From contig CAVWLB010000008.1 in assembly GCA_963755695.1 (NCBI GenBank), forward strand, positions 186,001-250,000: 64,000 nt of DNA, given 5' to 3'. Each line of letters opens with the position of its first letter. Position 1 is the stretch's first letter. Made by a program: the position numbers and the translations under genes. Below the pieces are notes generated by a model. That model did no database searches and was not told the origin of the DNA. It saw nothing but the letters and a program-made list of their open reading frames with translations. Shown one piece after another: positions 28,496 through 38,263 of this stretch. Origin of the DNA: QHWT01 sp963755695. GTDB lineage: Bacteria > Acidobacteriota > Vicinamibacteria > Vicinamibacterales > 2-12-FULL-66-21.

Positions 28496-29541
28496 TGACA
28501 CTTAGAACGGCAGCGGCGACCACGGTATCGATCGCGGACGCCGCGCGCGAATGGAACGCGTACGTCGACGTGCACCCGGAGGCGACCGGGTATCACGCCT
28601 GGGAATGGCGCGACGTGTTCGAACAGGCGTTCGGCCACGAGACGGTGTATCTCGTGGCACGCCGGGAACGACGCCCGGTCGGCGTTCTGCCGCTGGTCCT
28701 GTTTCGCTCCGCCCTTTTCGGCAAGTTTGCCGTGTCACTGCCTTTCGTGAACTACGGCGGCGTGCTCGCCGACGATGATGAGGCCGGCGACGCGCTGGTT
28801 GCACAGGCCAAGTCGGTCCTCGCGCGACGCGGGGCGCGGCACCTCGAATTGCGGCACCGGGTCCGCCACTTTCCGGCGCTGCCGGCAAAAGAACACAAGG
28901 TCACGCTGCTTCTCGACTTGCCGGAGGCGGAGGAAGCCTGCTGGCAGGGACTCGACCGAAAAGTCCGAAACCAGGTGCGCAAGGCGGAAAAGAGCGGGCT
29001 GACCGCAGCGATTGGCGGCCGGTCGCTCCTGCCGGAGTTCTACGGCGTGTTCGCGCGAAACATGCGCGATCTCGGCACGCCGGTCTACAGTCCGCGATTC
29101 TTCGACGCGATCTTCTCGCACATCGAATCCCGCGTCCGCGTGGTGGTCGTGCGCCTGGGATCGGAGACCATCGCCGCAGGCATCACCCACACCCATCGGA
29201 GGGTGATGGAAATGCCATGGGCCTCGTCACTGAAGGAACGGCGCGATCTGTGTCCCAACAACCTTCTGTACTGGACGGTCATCCGCGAGGCGATTCGGAC
29301 CGGCCACACGGTGCTGGATTTCGGGCGCTCGACTCCCGATGAAGGCCCTTACCTGTTCAAGGTGCAGTGGGGCGCGCGCCCCGAACAACTCTGGTGGGAG
29401 TACTGCCTCAATGGCACGGCCACGCTCCCGGATCAGAGCACGAAAAATCCGCGGCTGCAGTCTGCCATCCGGTTGTGGAAGCGGCTGCCGCTGCCCGTTG
29501 CCAGCTTCATAGGACCCCACGTCGTGCGGTCCATTCCATGA
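28495..29541 (+). CDS. FemAB-like GNAT protein of the EPS locus
   Basis: Protein of 348 aa with two GNAT-like halves. Motifs: YHAWEWRDVFEQAFGHE, VSLPFVNYGGVLAD, LDRKVRNQVRKAEKSGL and LDFGRSTPDEGPYLFKVQWG. This is the FemAB/XrtA-associated family, thought to move an amino acid or acyl group onto a polymer or lipid intermediate. The ATG at 28495 overlaps the deacetylase stop by one base; ATG 28489 is in frame as an alternative. Together with the deacetylase it suggests that free amino groups on the EPS are later substituted (inference). Confidence 0.87.
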   Translation: MTLRTAAATTVSIADAAREWNAYVDVHPEATGYHAWEWRDVFEQAFGHETVYLVARRERRPVGVLPLVLFRSALFGKFAVSLPFVNYGGVLADDDEAGDALVAQAKSVLARRGARHLELRHRVRHFPALPAKEHKVTLLLDLPEAEEACWQGLDRKVRNQVRKAEKSGLTAAIGGRSLLPEFYGVFARNMRDLGTPVYSPRFFDAIFSHIESRVRVVVVRLGSETIAAGITHTHRRVMEMPWASSLKERRDLCPNNLLYWTVIREAIRTGHTVLDFGRSTPDEGPYLFKVQWGARPEQLWWEYCLNGTATLPDQSTKNPRLQSAIRLWKRLPLPVASFIGPHVVRSIP

Positions 29542-32116
29542 CCACCCATGTTGGCGCCTGGTCCCGCGTCCCGATCGTTCTTTCGCGCCGTCGCGCTGGC
29601 GACGCGATCGAGGACGCAACCTACGAGCCGATCACGCTCGGACTCCCCTTTCCACCGGGCGCCCTGACTGACGCCGCGCTGCTGAACCTGCGCGACGCGA
29701 ACGACCGCCGGCTGCCGTTGCAGGCGCGTGCCCTCGAACGATGGCACGACGGCTCGGTGAAGTGGGCGCTGCTCGATTTCCAGACGCAGGACGAAACCAC
29801 GATCTTCAACGTCGGCCCCGGGCCGCGGATGTCGGACGTGAAGGGCATCGAGCTCACACAGACCAGCGGCGGCGTGCTCGTCGACACCGGCGCCGCGCGC
29901 TTCTCGATGCTGGTCCACCGGCCCTTCCCGTTTGCATCCGTGGCGATCGACGCACGGGAAGTGATCGATCAGGAACGCAGCGGACTGCGGGTGGTGGACG
30001 GGACCGGGCGCGCGTGCCGGGTCCAGGTTCGCCGCGTGGTGATCGACGAACACGGACCGCTCAGGGCCACGGTGCTGATTGAGGGCACGATCGCGAGCTG
30101 GACCCGGCCGCTCCTCATGCTCCACGCGCGACTGCATTTCTTTGCCGGCTCGGCTGCCGTGCGATGCCTGCTGACGCTGCACAACCCGCGGGCTGCCGTG
30201 CACCCGAACGGCATCTGGCAGCTCGGCGATCGGGGCTCGGTCTACCTGAAGTCGGTCGAGCTCGAGATGGCGTTGCCGGAGAATGGCCCGCCGGCGGATG
30301 CGTGGTGCTCGCCAGAGCTCGAGCACTCACTCGAATTGGTCGCACAGCCGTTTGAACTGTACCAGGACTCGAGCGGCGGTGAGCGGTGGCACAGTCCGAC
30401 TCACCGGAATCGCGATGGCATCATCACGACGACGTTCCGCGGCTATCGGATGACCACCGGCCTCGGTTCCACCCTTGGCGAGAGGGCCACGCCGGTCGCA
30501 AGACTCGAGCGCGGCAAGGATCGCATCGCCATCGCCATGGAGCACTTCTGGCAGAACTTTCCAAAGTCGCTGGAAGCGTGCGACGACCGGATCGTGCTCG
30601 GCCTCTTTCCCCGGCATCATTCTGATCTGTACGAGGTTCAGGGCGGCGAGCAGAAGACCCACCGGTTCACGATGGCGTTCGGTCGCGATCTGATGAGCAC
30701 CGACGCCGTGCTCTGGGGCAGGCTGCCCCGGATCGCGCACAGTTCCGCGGCTTACTACTGCGCCTCGCACGCGGTTCCATACCTCGGGCCGATCCATTTC
30801 GACGGCATGAAAGCCTACGACGAGCTGGTCGCCAGCGCCGTTGCCGGCCCGGACGCCTTCGAACGCAAGCGAGAGGTGATCGACGAATACGGCTGGCGGA
30901 ATTTCGGGGACATCTACGCCGATCACGAGGCGTCGTTCCACAACGGCGGCGAGCCGTTCGTGTCGCATTACAACAATCAGTACGACGCGGTGGCCGGTTT
31001 CGCCTGCCAGTTCATGCGATCGGCCGACGTGCGATGGTTCACCCAGATGGAGGAGCTCGCCGCGCACGTCGTGGACATCGACATCTATCACACGACCCGC
31101 GATAAGAGCGCTTACAACGGCGGCCTGTTCTGGCACACGTATCACTACGTTCCCGCCGGTCTGTCGACCCACCGCTCTTATCCCGCGGCGAAGAACGTGT
31201 CCGGCGGTGGGCCGTCGAACGAGCACAACTATGCGTCCGGCCTGCGTCTTCACTATTTGCTCACCGGCGACGCACAGATGCTGGAAGCGGCCATCGGCCT
31301 CGGGCGCTGGGTCATTGCCATGGACGACGGAGCCACGACCCCATTTGCCTGGGTGGCGTCGGGAGCGACCGGGCTGGCGAGCGCAACCTGCACGCCCGAC
31401 TATCACGGACCAGGCCGTGGCGCTGGTCACTCGATCATCGTCCTGCTCGACGCACATCGCCTGTCAGGCGACCACGCGTTCCTCGAGAAGGCCGAAGAGG
31501 TGATTCACCGCTGCATTCACCCGGAAGACGATGTCGAAGGGCGCAATCTGCTCGACGCAGAGCGGCGCTGGTCCTATACCGCGCTGCTCGAGGCGCTCGC
31601 GAAGTACCTCGACTACAAGGCCGAACGCGACGAGCTCGATGAAGCATATGCGTACGCGCGCGCCAGCCTGCTGAAATATGCGCGGTGGATGGCGATCCAC
31701 GAGTATCCGTTCCTCGAGAAGCCCGAGAGCCTCGAATACCCGACCGAGACGTGGGCCGCGCAGGACATGCGCAAGGCGGAAATCTTCCTGCTGGCATCCC
31801 GTCACGCTCCCGAGGCGGAGCGTCAGAGGTTTCTGGACCGCGCCCGTTTCTTCTTCGGTACTCGACGTCGGCACTGAGGCGGATGCCGACGCGGGGCTGC
31901 GCGCGCCCGGTCGTCCTGCTGCTGTCGCACGGATTCATGTATGGGTATTTCCTCGAGCATCCCGGCGACCGTGCGCCGGAGCCGCGCAGCGACATGCACG
32001 ACTTCGGTGCCCCTCCGCCGGCGTTCATCCCGCAAAAGGCCCGCGCGCTGGAGCGGTTGAAGCCGCGCAGGACGGCACTCTTCACGCGCCTGCTCGGCCT
32101 GCTCCCAACAGGCTAG
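29538..32116 (+). CDS. PcRGLX/YetA-like (RIFT-barrel) polysaccharide lyase-type protein, one frameshift
   Basis: Large protein, ~860 aa. The N-terminal RIFT-barrel-like part (YEPITLGLPFPPGALTDA, ALERWHDGSVKWALLDFQ) and the central alpha/alpha-toroid-like part (SHYNNQYDAVAGFACQF, GLFWHTYHYVPAGL, GGGPSNEHNYASGLRLHYLL) recall exo-rhamnogalacturonan lyase relatives. The frame breaks near 31860 and continues as PTRGCARPVVLLLSHGFMYG to a stop at 32116. No signal peptide is visible. In this locus it may trim or modify the polymer; lyase activity is not proven. The ATG overlaps the FemAB stop (ATGA). Confidence 0.75.
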
Positions 32117-32129
32117 CAATCACTAACTT

Positions 32130-32190
32130 GGATCTCGATCTTCGATCCCGATCCGCTGAGCCGATTTCGGATCAGGATCGATACGGATCA
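32130..32190 (+). repeat. GATC word repeat with inverted arm between convergent genes
   Basis: CGATC/GGATC words occur about nine times in 60 bp: GGATCTCGATCTTCGATC on the left, CGGATCAGGATCGATACGGA on the right. It lies between the stop codons of the YetA-like gene and the methyltransferase gene and touches the latter's stop. It could work as a loose terminator hairpin. Confidence 0.6.
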
Positions 32191-33066
32191 GTGCCGCCGG
32201 CAAAGCCGGCAGTCGATGCCAAACGTCAGGAGGTCGCCGATTCCTGGCATTGCTGCGAGCCAGCGCAGCGTCCGTACCGGGATTCGCTCGAAACGATCGA
32301 GGTTGAATCCCGCTGCTTCCGCACTGCGCTGGTAGTCGGGATACCGAAGACCGTTCAGCCCGAGTTCCTGCCAGGACGAGGCGTCGCGCGGTGTGTCGCA
32401 TCGCGCATTGCGCAGCGCGAGCACAGCATGGAGACCGCACAACAGGTGGGCGTAAGGTACCTGGCAGGCCCAGTAGAGATGGTAGCCTTGCGGCGAGAAG
32501 AACAGCGGTCCGAACCGCGAGAGGAGGACGCCGCCCGGGCGAAGCACACGGAACAATTCCCTGAAGGCAGCATCGAGATCCATCACGTGCTCGAACACGT
32601 TGGTCGAGAAGACCGCATCGAACGAGCGATCCGGAAACGGAAGCCCGTCCGATTGGGTCTGGATGAACCGGCAATTGGCGACGCTGTCGGTAGCCGCGGC
32701 GCGGTTCGCCTGCCGGATGGCCCCGCGGTCGATGTCCACGCCGACAACCGAGCGGACGCGCGCAGCGAGCCACAGCGTCTCGCCCCCCCAGCCGCATCCG
32801 AAATCCAGCACGTCGACATCGTGCGAGCCGATCTCGGCGAGGTACTGTCCTGCCCTACCGTTTGCAAGGTCGCTTGCGCGCTGAGTCTGTGATGATGGAT
32901 CCAGGTAAGCACCTGGGTCTGGCGGGAAGAGCCAATCGAGTTTCCAGAGCAAGGCCAGTCGCATTGCCTGGATGCACGATGGTCGATCGGCCTCGTAGTC
33001 GAGGACGGCATCTACGAGACATCTGTCGGTGTCAGGCGCTACATTCACGGAGCATCGCTCCTCCAT
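32188..33066 (-). CDS. SAM-dependent methyltransferase
   Basis: Class I methyltransferase of 292 aa. SAM-binding motif I is VLDFGCGWGGETLWLA, with the acidic residue in VVGVDIDRGAI, and motif FDAVFSTNVFEHVMD matches the Methyltransf_11 group. The C-terminus has cysteines (DCRLCRRH). The ATG at 33066 overlaps the upstream glycosyltransferase by 35 bp; a later start is possible. In an EPS gene group it probably methylates a sugar or a lipid-linked intermediate. Confidence 0.82.
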   Translation of the reverse strand: MEERCSVNVAPDTDRCLVDAVLDYEADRPSCIQAMRLALLWKLDWLFPPDPGAYLDPSSQTQRASDLANGRAGQYLAEIGSHDVDVLDFGCGWGGETLWLAARVRSVVGVDIDRGAIRQANRAAATDSVANCRFIQTQSDGLPFPDRSFDAVFSTNVFEHVMDLDAAFRELFRVLRPGGVLLSRFGPLFFSPQGYHLYWACQVPYAHLLCGLHAVLALRNARCDTPRDASSWQELGLNGLRYPDYQRSAEAAGFNLDRFERIPVRTLRWLAAMPGIGDLLTFGIDCRLCRRH

Positions 33067-34282
33067 TCGCAATGGTGGGTCCCCGCTGGCGGGTCACCGA
33101 GTGGAGCAGGCTGCTCAGCGGGGCGAATGCTTCCCGCCACGACAGTTCCGACAGATCCACTTGGCCCGCCAACTGACGACGTTGATCCGGCCGCATCGAG
33201 AGCAATCTGATCACCGAAGCGGCAAATGCCGACGGCGTGTTCCCTTCGACGCAGCCCGCCCGGGCGGCGGCCGGCACGCCTTCGAACACTGGCGTGCTGA
33301 CCACGCAGGGAAGGCCGGCGGCGAGCGCCTCCAGCACTTTGTTCTGTATCCCGCGTGCGATCAGCAATGGAGCTATCGACACGGCAGACTCCCACAGGTA
33401 CGGTCGAACATCCGGCACGGTTCCCGTGACCTCGATCGAAGGATCCGAAGCGAGCCCGCGAATGGCTGGCGCGGGTCGGGCACCAACGATCGTCAGGCGC
33501 GCGCCGGAGTTCGCATCGCGCACGCGTGGCCACACCTGCTTCACGAACCAGAGCACTCCCTCGACATTGGGGGCATAATCCATCACCCCGCAGAAAACGA
33601 CTCGAGGTTCCGCCGACGGCGATGCCGGCGGCGTGAACCGCAGCGCATCGATTCCATTCGGCACGACGTGCACCGGCGCATTCGGCGCAATCGCCTCGAG
33701 CACCGTTCGCTCGCGATCGTTGACCACCAGCGTCGCGGCCGCACGATCGGCCGCAAGCGATTCGAACCGCCCGAGTACACGCGCTTCGCGGCGATAGACC
33801 CAGCCGAGTGGCCGGTGTCCGGATGCGCCCATCTGCCGCCACTTCTCTGAATCGACATCGATCAGGTCCAGGATCAGCGGCAGTCTGTCGAGTGGCGGGC
33901 TGAGCGCGAAGCGCGCCATGCTCGAGCACAACGCGACGACCACGTCCGGCGGAGAGGCCGACGTGAGGTCCGCGAGCGTGCCCGCGAATCCTGGCGCGTC
34001 CAGAAGCGCGTGCGTGAGCGGTCGACCGGTACCGAGTGCCGCTGCCGCCAGGGCCCACGAACGAATTCGGCCAACCCGCGCCGTGGTGACGCTGCGGACG
34101 CGATCCTGCAGCAGGTGCACCTGTGATGCCTCGTCGCGATCGTGCACGAGAGAGACCAGGTCGACGCTGGCCTGACGCGCCAGGGCCTCGAGCAGGTAAT
34201 AGCCGCGGATCCGATCGCCGCGGTTCGGCGCGTACGGCAGGCGATGCGTGAGCAGCAGGATGTTCAAGCGACGGTCACGCAC
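33032..34282 (-). CDS. Glycosyltransferase (GT4-like, EPS locus)
   Basis: Retaining glycosyltransferase of 416 aa, GT-B fold. The N-terminus LNILLLTHRLPYAPNRGDRIR and the centre VVFCGVMDYAPNVEGVLWF match the sugar transferases reported with PEP-CTERM/EpsH loci. The nucleotide-sugar region is IQNKVLEALAAGLPCVVS. I chose the GTG at 34282 (GGAG site upstream, 8 bp overlap with the previous gene). It extends the lipid-linked EPS repeat unit; sugar unknown. Confidence 0.87.
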   Translation of the reverse strand: MRDRRLNILLLTHRLPYAPNRGDRIRGYYLLEALARQASVDLVSLVHDRDEASQVHLLQDRVRSVTTARVGRIRSWALAAAALGTGRPLTHALLDAPGFAGTLADLTSASPPDVVVALCSSMARFALSPPLDRLPLILDLIDVDSEKWRQMGASGHRPLGWVYRREARVLGRFESLAADRAAATLVVNDRERTVLEAIAPNAPVHVVPNGIDALRFTPPASPSAEPRVVFCGVMDYAPNVEGVLWFVKQVWPRVRDANSGARLTIVGARPAPAIRGLASDPSIEVTGTVPDVRPYLWESAVSIAPLLIARGIQNKVLEALAAGLPCVVSTPVFEGVPAAARAGCVEGNTPSAFAASVIRLLSMRPDQRRQLAGQVDLSELSWREAFAPLSSLLHSVTRQRGPTIANGGAMLRECSA

Positions 34283-35450
34283 AATTGAGCTCCGCGACCG
34301 GCGGACGAACCGACGGATTATCTGACGCAAGTTCCCGGTAGATCTCTTCGAGCCTGGCGTTGCGCGCGCCGAACGACAGCTCTCCCACGATCCTCAGCCG
34401 CGCGGCCACTGCTCGCGCCTGTGTCTCCTCGCGCCGCAACAGCGCGGCCACGATCGCATCGCGAAGCGCCGGCACGTCGGCAATCGGAACAACCGTTCCG
34501 TGGACGCCGTCGCTCATCAGCTCCGCGGTGCCGCCAGCCGCCGTTGCGACCACCGGCGTTTCAAGCGCCATGGCTTCCAGCACCGCGTTTGGCGTGCCCT
34601 CGTAGTCGGAGGACTGCACGAGCAGGTCGAGGCCGTGGTGGAGGGCGATCACATCCGGGGTGTGCCCGAGCAATTTGCACGACCCGTCGAGACCGAGCTT
34701 GCGGATGAGCGCCGCTAGGTCGTTGCGGAGCGAGCCGTCGCCGGCAATCAACAGGCGCAGGCTCGGAATTGCGTGTCGCGCTTCCGCGAAAGCCTGGATC
34801 AACAAGTCAAACCGTTTCTGCCGCTCGAGCCGCCCTACTGCGCCAATCGCCAGGTCGGATTCGCCGAGACCCAACGCCGCGCGCGCAGGGCCGCGGGCCG
34901 CGGGATTGCGTGTGAACCGCCGCTCGTCGATTCCGTTGAGCACCGTCACCACGCGATCCGGAAGACAGCCGTGCCGAATCAGCTCGGACCGGATCTCCTC
35001 CGACACGGCCACCACGCGGTCGCACCGCCGCAGTACCCGCTTGTCGGCCGGGTAATAAAGGTAGCGTTCGCGCGGGCTGTGTCCGGTCCAGCCGTGTGCC
35101 GTCGCCATCGCCACCGTGCCCTCCGCCCGCGCGAGCAACACCGCGAGGAGGTCGGTCTTGTAGTCGTGGGCGTGCACGATCTGAATGCCGTCGCGCCTCA
35201 CCAGGTTCTGAAGCTGGGGCCAGGTCGCCGGATCCACCGACGAGCGTTCGAGCAGCTCGACGTAGCGCAGATCCAGTTCCTTCGCGCGGCGCTCGATGTC
35301 AGAGCGATCGTCGTCAACCGCGCGCAGATAGCAGACCGTAATTTCGAATTCCCGCGGATCGCTCAGCGCCGCCCCGGAAAGGATCGTTTTCTCCGGGCCG
35401 CCGCCGGTCCCGAAGACGCTGCGTAATTCGAGCACCCGAATCGGCATCAT
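34275..35450 (-). CDS. Glycosyltransferase family 4 protein
   Basis: GT-B glycosyltransferase of 391 aa. The N-terminus MMPIRVLELRSVFGTGGGPEK contains the glycine loop for acceptor binding. The C-terminal domain has GAVGRLERQKRFDLLIQAF and SSDYEGTPNAVLEAMALE (the E-x7-E nucleotide-sugar motif). ATG at 35450 or 35447; the first overlaps the upstream stop (ATGA). It is co-transcribed with the flanking glycosyltransferases. Confidence 0.9.
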   Translation of the reverse strand: MMPIRVLELRSVFGTGGGPEKTILSGAALSDPREFEITVCYLRAVDDDRSDIERRAKELDLRYVELLERSSVDPATWPQLQNLVRRDGIQIVHAHDYKTDLLAVLLARAEGTVAMATAHGWTGHSPRERYLYYPADKRVLRRCDRVVAVSEEIRSELIRHGCLPDRVVTVLNGIDERRFTRNPAARGPARAALGLGESDLAIGAVGRLERQKRFDLLIQAFAEARHAIPSLRLLIAGDGSLRNDLAALIRKLGLDGSCKLLGHTPDVIALHHGLDLLVQSSDYEGTPNAVLEAMALETPVVATAAGGTAELMSDGVHGTVVPIADVPALRDAIVAALLRREETQARAVAARLRIVGELSFGARNARLEEIYRELASDNPSVRPPVAELNCA

Positions 35451-36721
35451 CCGGCGTCCTGTATGTGGAAATCCCGGGTCACCGATCGCCGGCGCAACAG
35501 GCCATGCGCCTCGCGGCGCGCGACCATTCCGATCGATCGCCAGTCGTAGTGTTCGCGCACGAGAGAGCGTGCGCGTTCGGCAAGCCCGTACGCGAGGAGT
35601 CGATTGGTCAGCAGATTGAGAAGCGCCTGCGCCATCCGCTCCCGGTTCGCGACGAGCAGGTGCACACCGTGCTCCGCCCGCAGGCCTTCGCACCCGACCG
35701 GCGTGCTGACCACCGGCAGGCCCGCCGCGAAGGCTTCGAGAATCTTCAGCCGAGTCCCGCCGCCGGATTCGAGCGGCACCGCGAGCGCGTTCGCGCCGGC
35801 AAGATGCGGCACGATGTCCGGCACCGCGCCTGTGACTTCGACGTTCGGCCGCTCGGCGAGCGCCCGGATTTCGGCAGACGGATCGCGCCCGATGATCCGC
35901 AGGCGCACATCCGGCAGACGAAGCTGAATCCGTGGCAGCACTTCGACCGCGAGGAACTTTGCCGCGGCTGCGTTCGGTCCCCACGACATGGTGCCGACGT
36001 AGAGAATGACCGGCGGCTTCGAATGGCGAATGAGCGGAAGCCTCGCGTAGGCATCGCAGTCGACGCCGTTGGCGACCATTGCCACGCGCCCGGCGCCACA
36101 TGCCTGGTAATAGGCGCAGTCTTCATCCGACGTCGCCGTTACGAGGGCTGCCCGGGTTGCAGCGCGGCGCTCCGCGCGCTCGAGCAGGCGCGCCTCGCCG
36201 CGCAGGTAGCGACCCACGATCGGGTGCGGCTGCTCATCCGCCGTCCGGCGCACCAGTGCCGAATACACGTTGTGCGCATCCAGGATTGCCGGCACGCGGC
36301 AGGCGTCGGCATACAACGCCGAATCGAGATGGTCGAGATACAGCAGATCGGGACGGTTGATCGCGACCTGGGTGGCCACCGAGGAACGAACCGCTGCGCG
36401 ATCATGCCGGCGGAAGAGCACATACGGCTCTCTGGTCAATGCTGCGCGGAACACTCGAAGCGTTTCGATCGGCGCGCGACGGGGTCCGACCGGCACCGGG
36501 CACACCCGAATTCCCTCGGCCGACAGCACCGGCACGTGCGCGTCCTGGCCTGGCTCGATCGGCGCGATCAGGCGCAGGTCGAAGTCGGCCGCCAGTCCTC
36601 GCAGCAGGTGAAAGCTGCGCAGGTGACCACCACGATCCAGCGGCCATGGCAGTTCGCTCGTGATCGCCAGGATCGACGGACGCGCGGGCACCCGACGGGC
36701 CGAGCCGCAAGAGACCAACAC
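35447..36721 (-). CDS. Glycosyltransferase (GT4-like, EPS locus)
   Basis: GT-B glycosyltransferase of 424 aa, similar in layout to the 33032-34282 product. N-terminus ILAITSELPWPLDRGGHLRSFH, centre VILYVGTMSWGPNAAAAKFLA, nucleotide-sugar site GGGTRLKILEAFAAGLPVVST. The annotated start is GTG at 36721 with GGGAGG only ~2 bp upstream, so the TTG at 36718 or the internal GTG near 36691 may be the true start. First gene of a four-gene minus-strand set. Confidence 0.85.
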   Translation of the reverse strand: MLVSCGSARRVPARPSILAITSELPWPLDRGGHLRSFHLLRGLAADFDLRLIAPIEPGQDAHVPVLSAEGIRVCPVPVGPRRAPIETLRVFRAALTREPYVLFRRHDRAAVRSSVATQVAINRPDLLYLDHLDSALYADACRVPAILDAHNVYSALVRRTADEQPHPIVGRYLRGEARLLERAERRAATRAALVTATSDEDCAYYQACGAGRVAMVANGVDCDAYARLPLIRHSKPPVILYVGTMSWGPNAAAAKFLAVEVLPRIQLRLPDVRLRIIGRDPSAEIRALAERPNVEVTGAVPDIVPHLAGANALAVPLESGGGTRLKILEAFAAGLPVVSTPVGCEGLRAEHGVHLLVANRERMAQALLNLLTNRLLAYGLAERARSLVREHYDWRSIGMVARREAHGLLRRRSVTRDFHIQDAG

Positions 36722-36946
36722 GACCTCCCACAGATCTGTAACGGCGCTCTCGCGCCAGAAGTGGCGCCACCCATCAGGCCGCCGCGATCACGCTGTCTCC
36801 ATCTCAGAGAAAGAAGTGTTACGTTCAGGTGGACTAAAGTCGACCTGCCCGCCGACTTCGTGTTCGCTTGGCGCCCGAAAAACGGACGGCGTCGCGTGAA
36901 GTGCACGGGGCGTTCCGTTTCGCCGGGCTGGCGGGCCCTTTGCGAG

Positions 36947-38137
36947 ATGCCTGGGCACATGCTGCCCCTTCGTGTCGAACTCGCGCCCGAGGATGGTCCG
37001 GCCGCCGCAGTCAGGTCGCGCGCAGAACGCCCACGTGTTGCGCAACTGATACTGACCTTGTGCCCCGGCGGAGCGGAGCGCCTCGCGATCGAGCTCTCGC
37101 GCCGGCTCGCCGACCGGTTCGGCATGACCGTCATCTGCCTCGAGGAACCGGGTGCGCTCGCCGACACGCTCAACGTCAGCGGCATCGATGTGATTGCCCT
37201 CAGGCGACAGCAGGGATTCCGGCCGTCGCTCGCGCGGACGATTGCCGAGCTGACGCGCGCGCACGACATCGACCTGCTCCACTGCCAGCAGTATTCCCCT
37301 TACGTCTACGGCTCGCTCGCGCGGCTTCTCCGCCCTTCGCTGCGCGTGATCTATACCGAGCACGGGCGTCTGGGCGACGGTCCGCCTTCGCTCAAACGGA
37401 AGACCATCAATCCGCTGCTGGCACCGCTGCCGCACGGGATCTTTGCCGTGTCGCACGATCTTCGCCGTCACATGCTGTCCGAAGGATTCCCCGCCTCGCG
37501 CGTGGGCGTCATCGCAAACGGGATCGCGGTCGGGAACACGCCCGGCGAGACCGATCGGCGCGGCGCGCGCGCCGAGTTGTTGATTCCACCGGACGCCGCG
37601 GTCTTCGGCACGGCGGCCCGCCTGGATCCGGTGAAGGACCTCGGCACGTTGATCGATGCCTTCGCGAAGGTTCGTTGGAAGATGAGCAGTGCGCGACTGG
37701 TGATCTTTGGGGACGGTCCCGAGCGCGAGGAGCTGGTTCGCCGGGCGAGGGCCCAGCGCGTGAGCGAGTCGGTGGTGTTCGCGGGCTATCGTGCCGATGT
37801 GCGCGCGCTGCTTCCGGCGTGCGACGTGTACGTGAACAGCTCGGTCAGCGAGGGCATTTCGCTGACCATTCTCGAAGCTATGGCCGCGAAGCTCCCGGTC
37901 ATTGCCACGCGCGTCGGCGGAACCCCTGAAGTGGTGAATGACGGGGAGAGCGGCGTCCTAGTCCCAGCGAGAGACGCGGACGCGCTCGCGCGCGCGATGC
38001 TCGCGGTCGCCCGTGACGACCTGCGCCGCGCCGGCCTCGCCGCGAACGGGCGCGCCATCGTCGAAGCGCGATTCACGCTGGATCGAATGATCGACGACTA
38101 CGCGCATGCCTATCACACGGCTTACGCAGCGCGATAG
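36947..38137 (+). CDS. Glycosyltransferase family 4 protein
   Basis: GT-B glycosyltransferase of 396 aa. The acceptor loop is LILTLCPGGAERLAIELSRR, followed by HCQQYSPYVYGSLAR and IYTEHGRLGD. C-terminal domain: GTAARLDPVKDLGTLIDAF and SVSEGISLTILEAMAAKLPV. It resembles the second sugar transferase type of PEP-CTERM/EpsH loci. It is divergent from the 35447-36721 gene across a 225 bp gap in which I see no clear promoter. The start is uncertain (ATG 36947 or 36959). Confidence 0.87.
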   Translation: MPGHMLPLRVELAPEDGPAAAVRSRAERPRVAQLILTLCPGGAERLAIELSRRLADRFGMTVICLEEPGALADTLNVSGIDVIALRRQQGFRPSLARTIAELTRAHDIDLLHCQQYSPYVYGSLARLLRPSLRVIYTEHGRLGDGPPSLKRKTINPLLAPLPHGIFAVSHDLRRHMLSEGFPASRVGVIANGIAVGNTPGETDRRGARAELLIPPDAAVFGTAARLDPVKDLGTLIDAFAKVRWKMSSARLVIFGDGPEREELVRRARAQRVSESVVFAGYRADVRALLPACDVYVNSSVSEGISLTILEAMAAKLPVIATRVGGTPEVVNDGESGVLVPARDADALARAMLAVARDDLRRAGLAANGRAIVEARFTLDRMIDDYAHAYHTAYAAR

Positions 38138-38147
38138 AAATCGGCTC

Positions 38148-38259
38148 AGGGCGCAGGAGTCATGGTGGCTCACGGCCGAAGAAGGCCTTATGCCCTCACC
38201 GCCATACGTCCCGTAAACCGGAGCCCCTAAGCCAGCATGATCCCTATGCCCTGAGCCTT
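38148..38259 (+). repeat. Imperfect palindromic repeat with GCCCTGAGCC arms
   Basis: GGCTCAGGGC near the left end is exactly complementary to GCCCTGAGCC near the right end (10 bp). Between them lie TATGCCCT words and AGCCAGCATGA (38230-38240). The same 11 bp core occurs in the repeat at 60418-60515, so these two are members of one family. It lies between a glycosyltransferase end and the superoxide dismutase end (convergent). Confidence 0.65.
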
Positions 38260-38263
38260 GAGC

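Noticed and set aside
32123..32797. A second minus-strand ORF over the methyltransferase
   Set aside because: A different frame of the same region. The methyltransferase frame has clear SAM motifs.
36722..36946. Sigma-54 promoter in the divergent glycosyltransferase gap
   Set aside because: TGGCGCC occurs twice but without a GC at the right distance.
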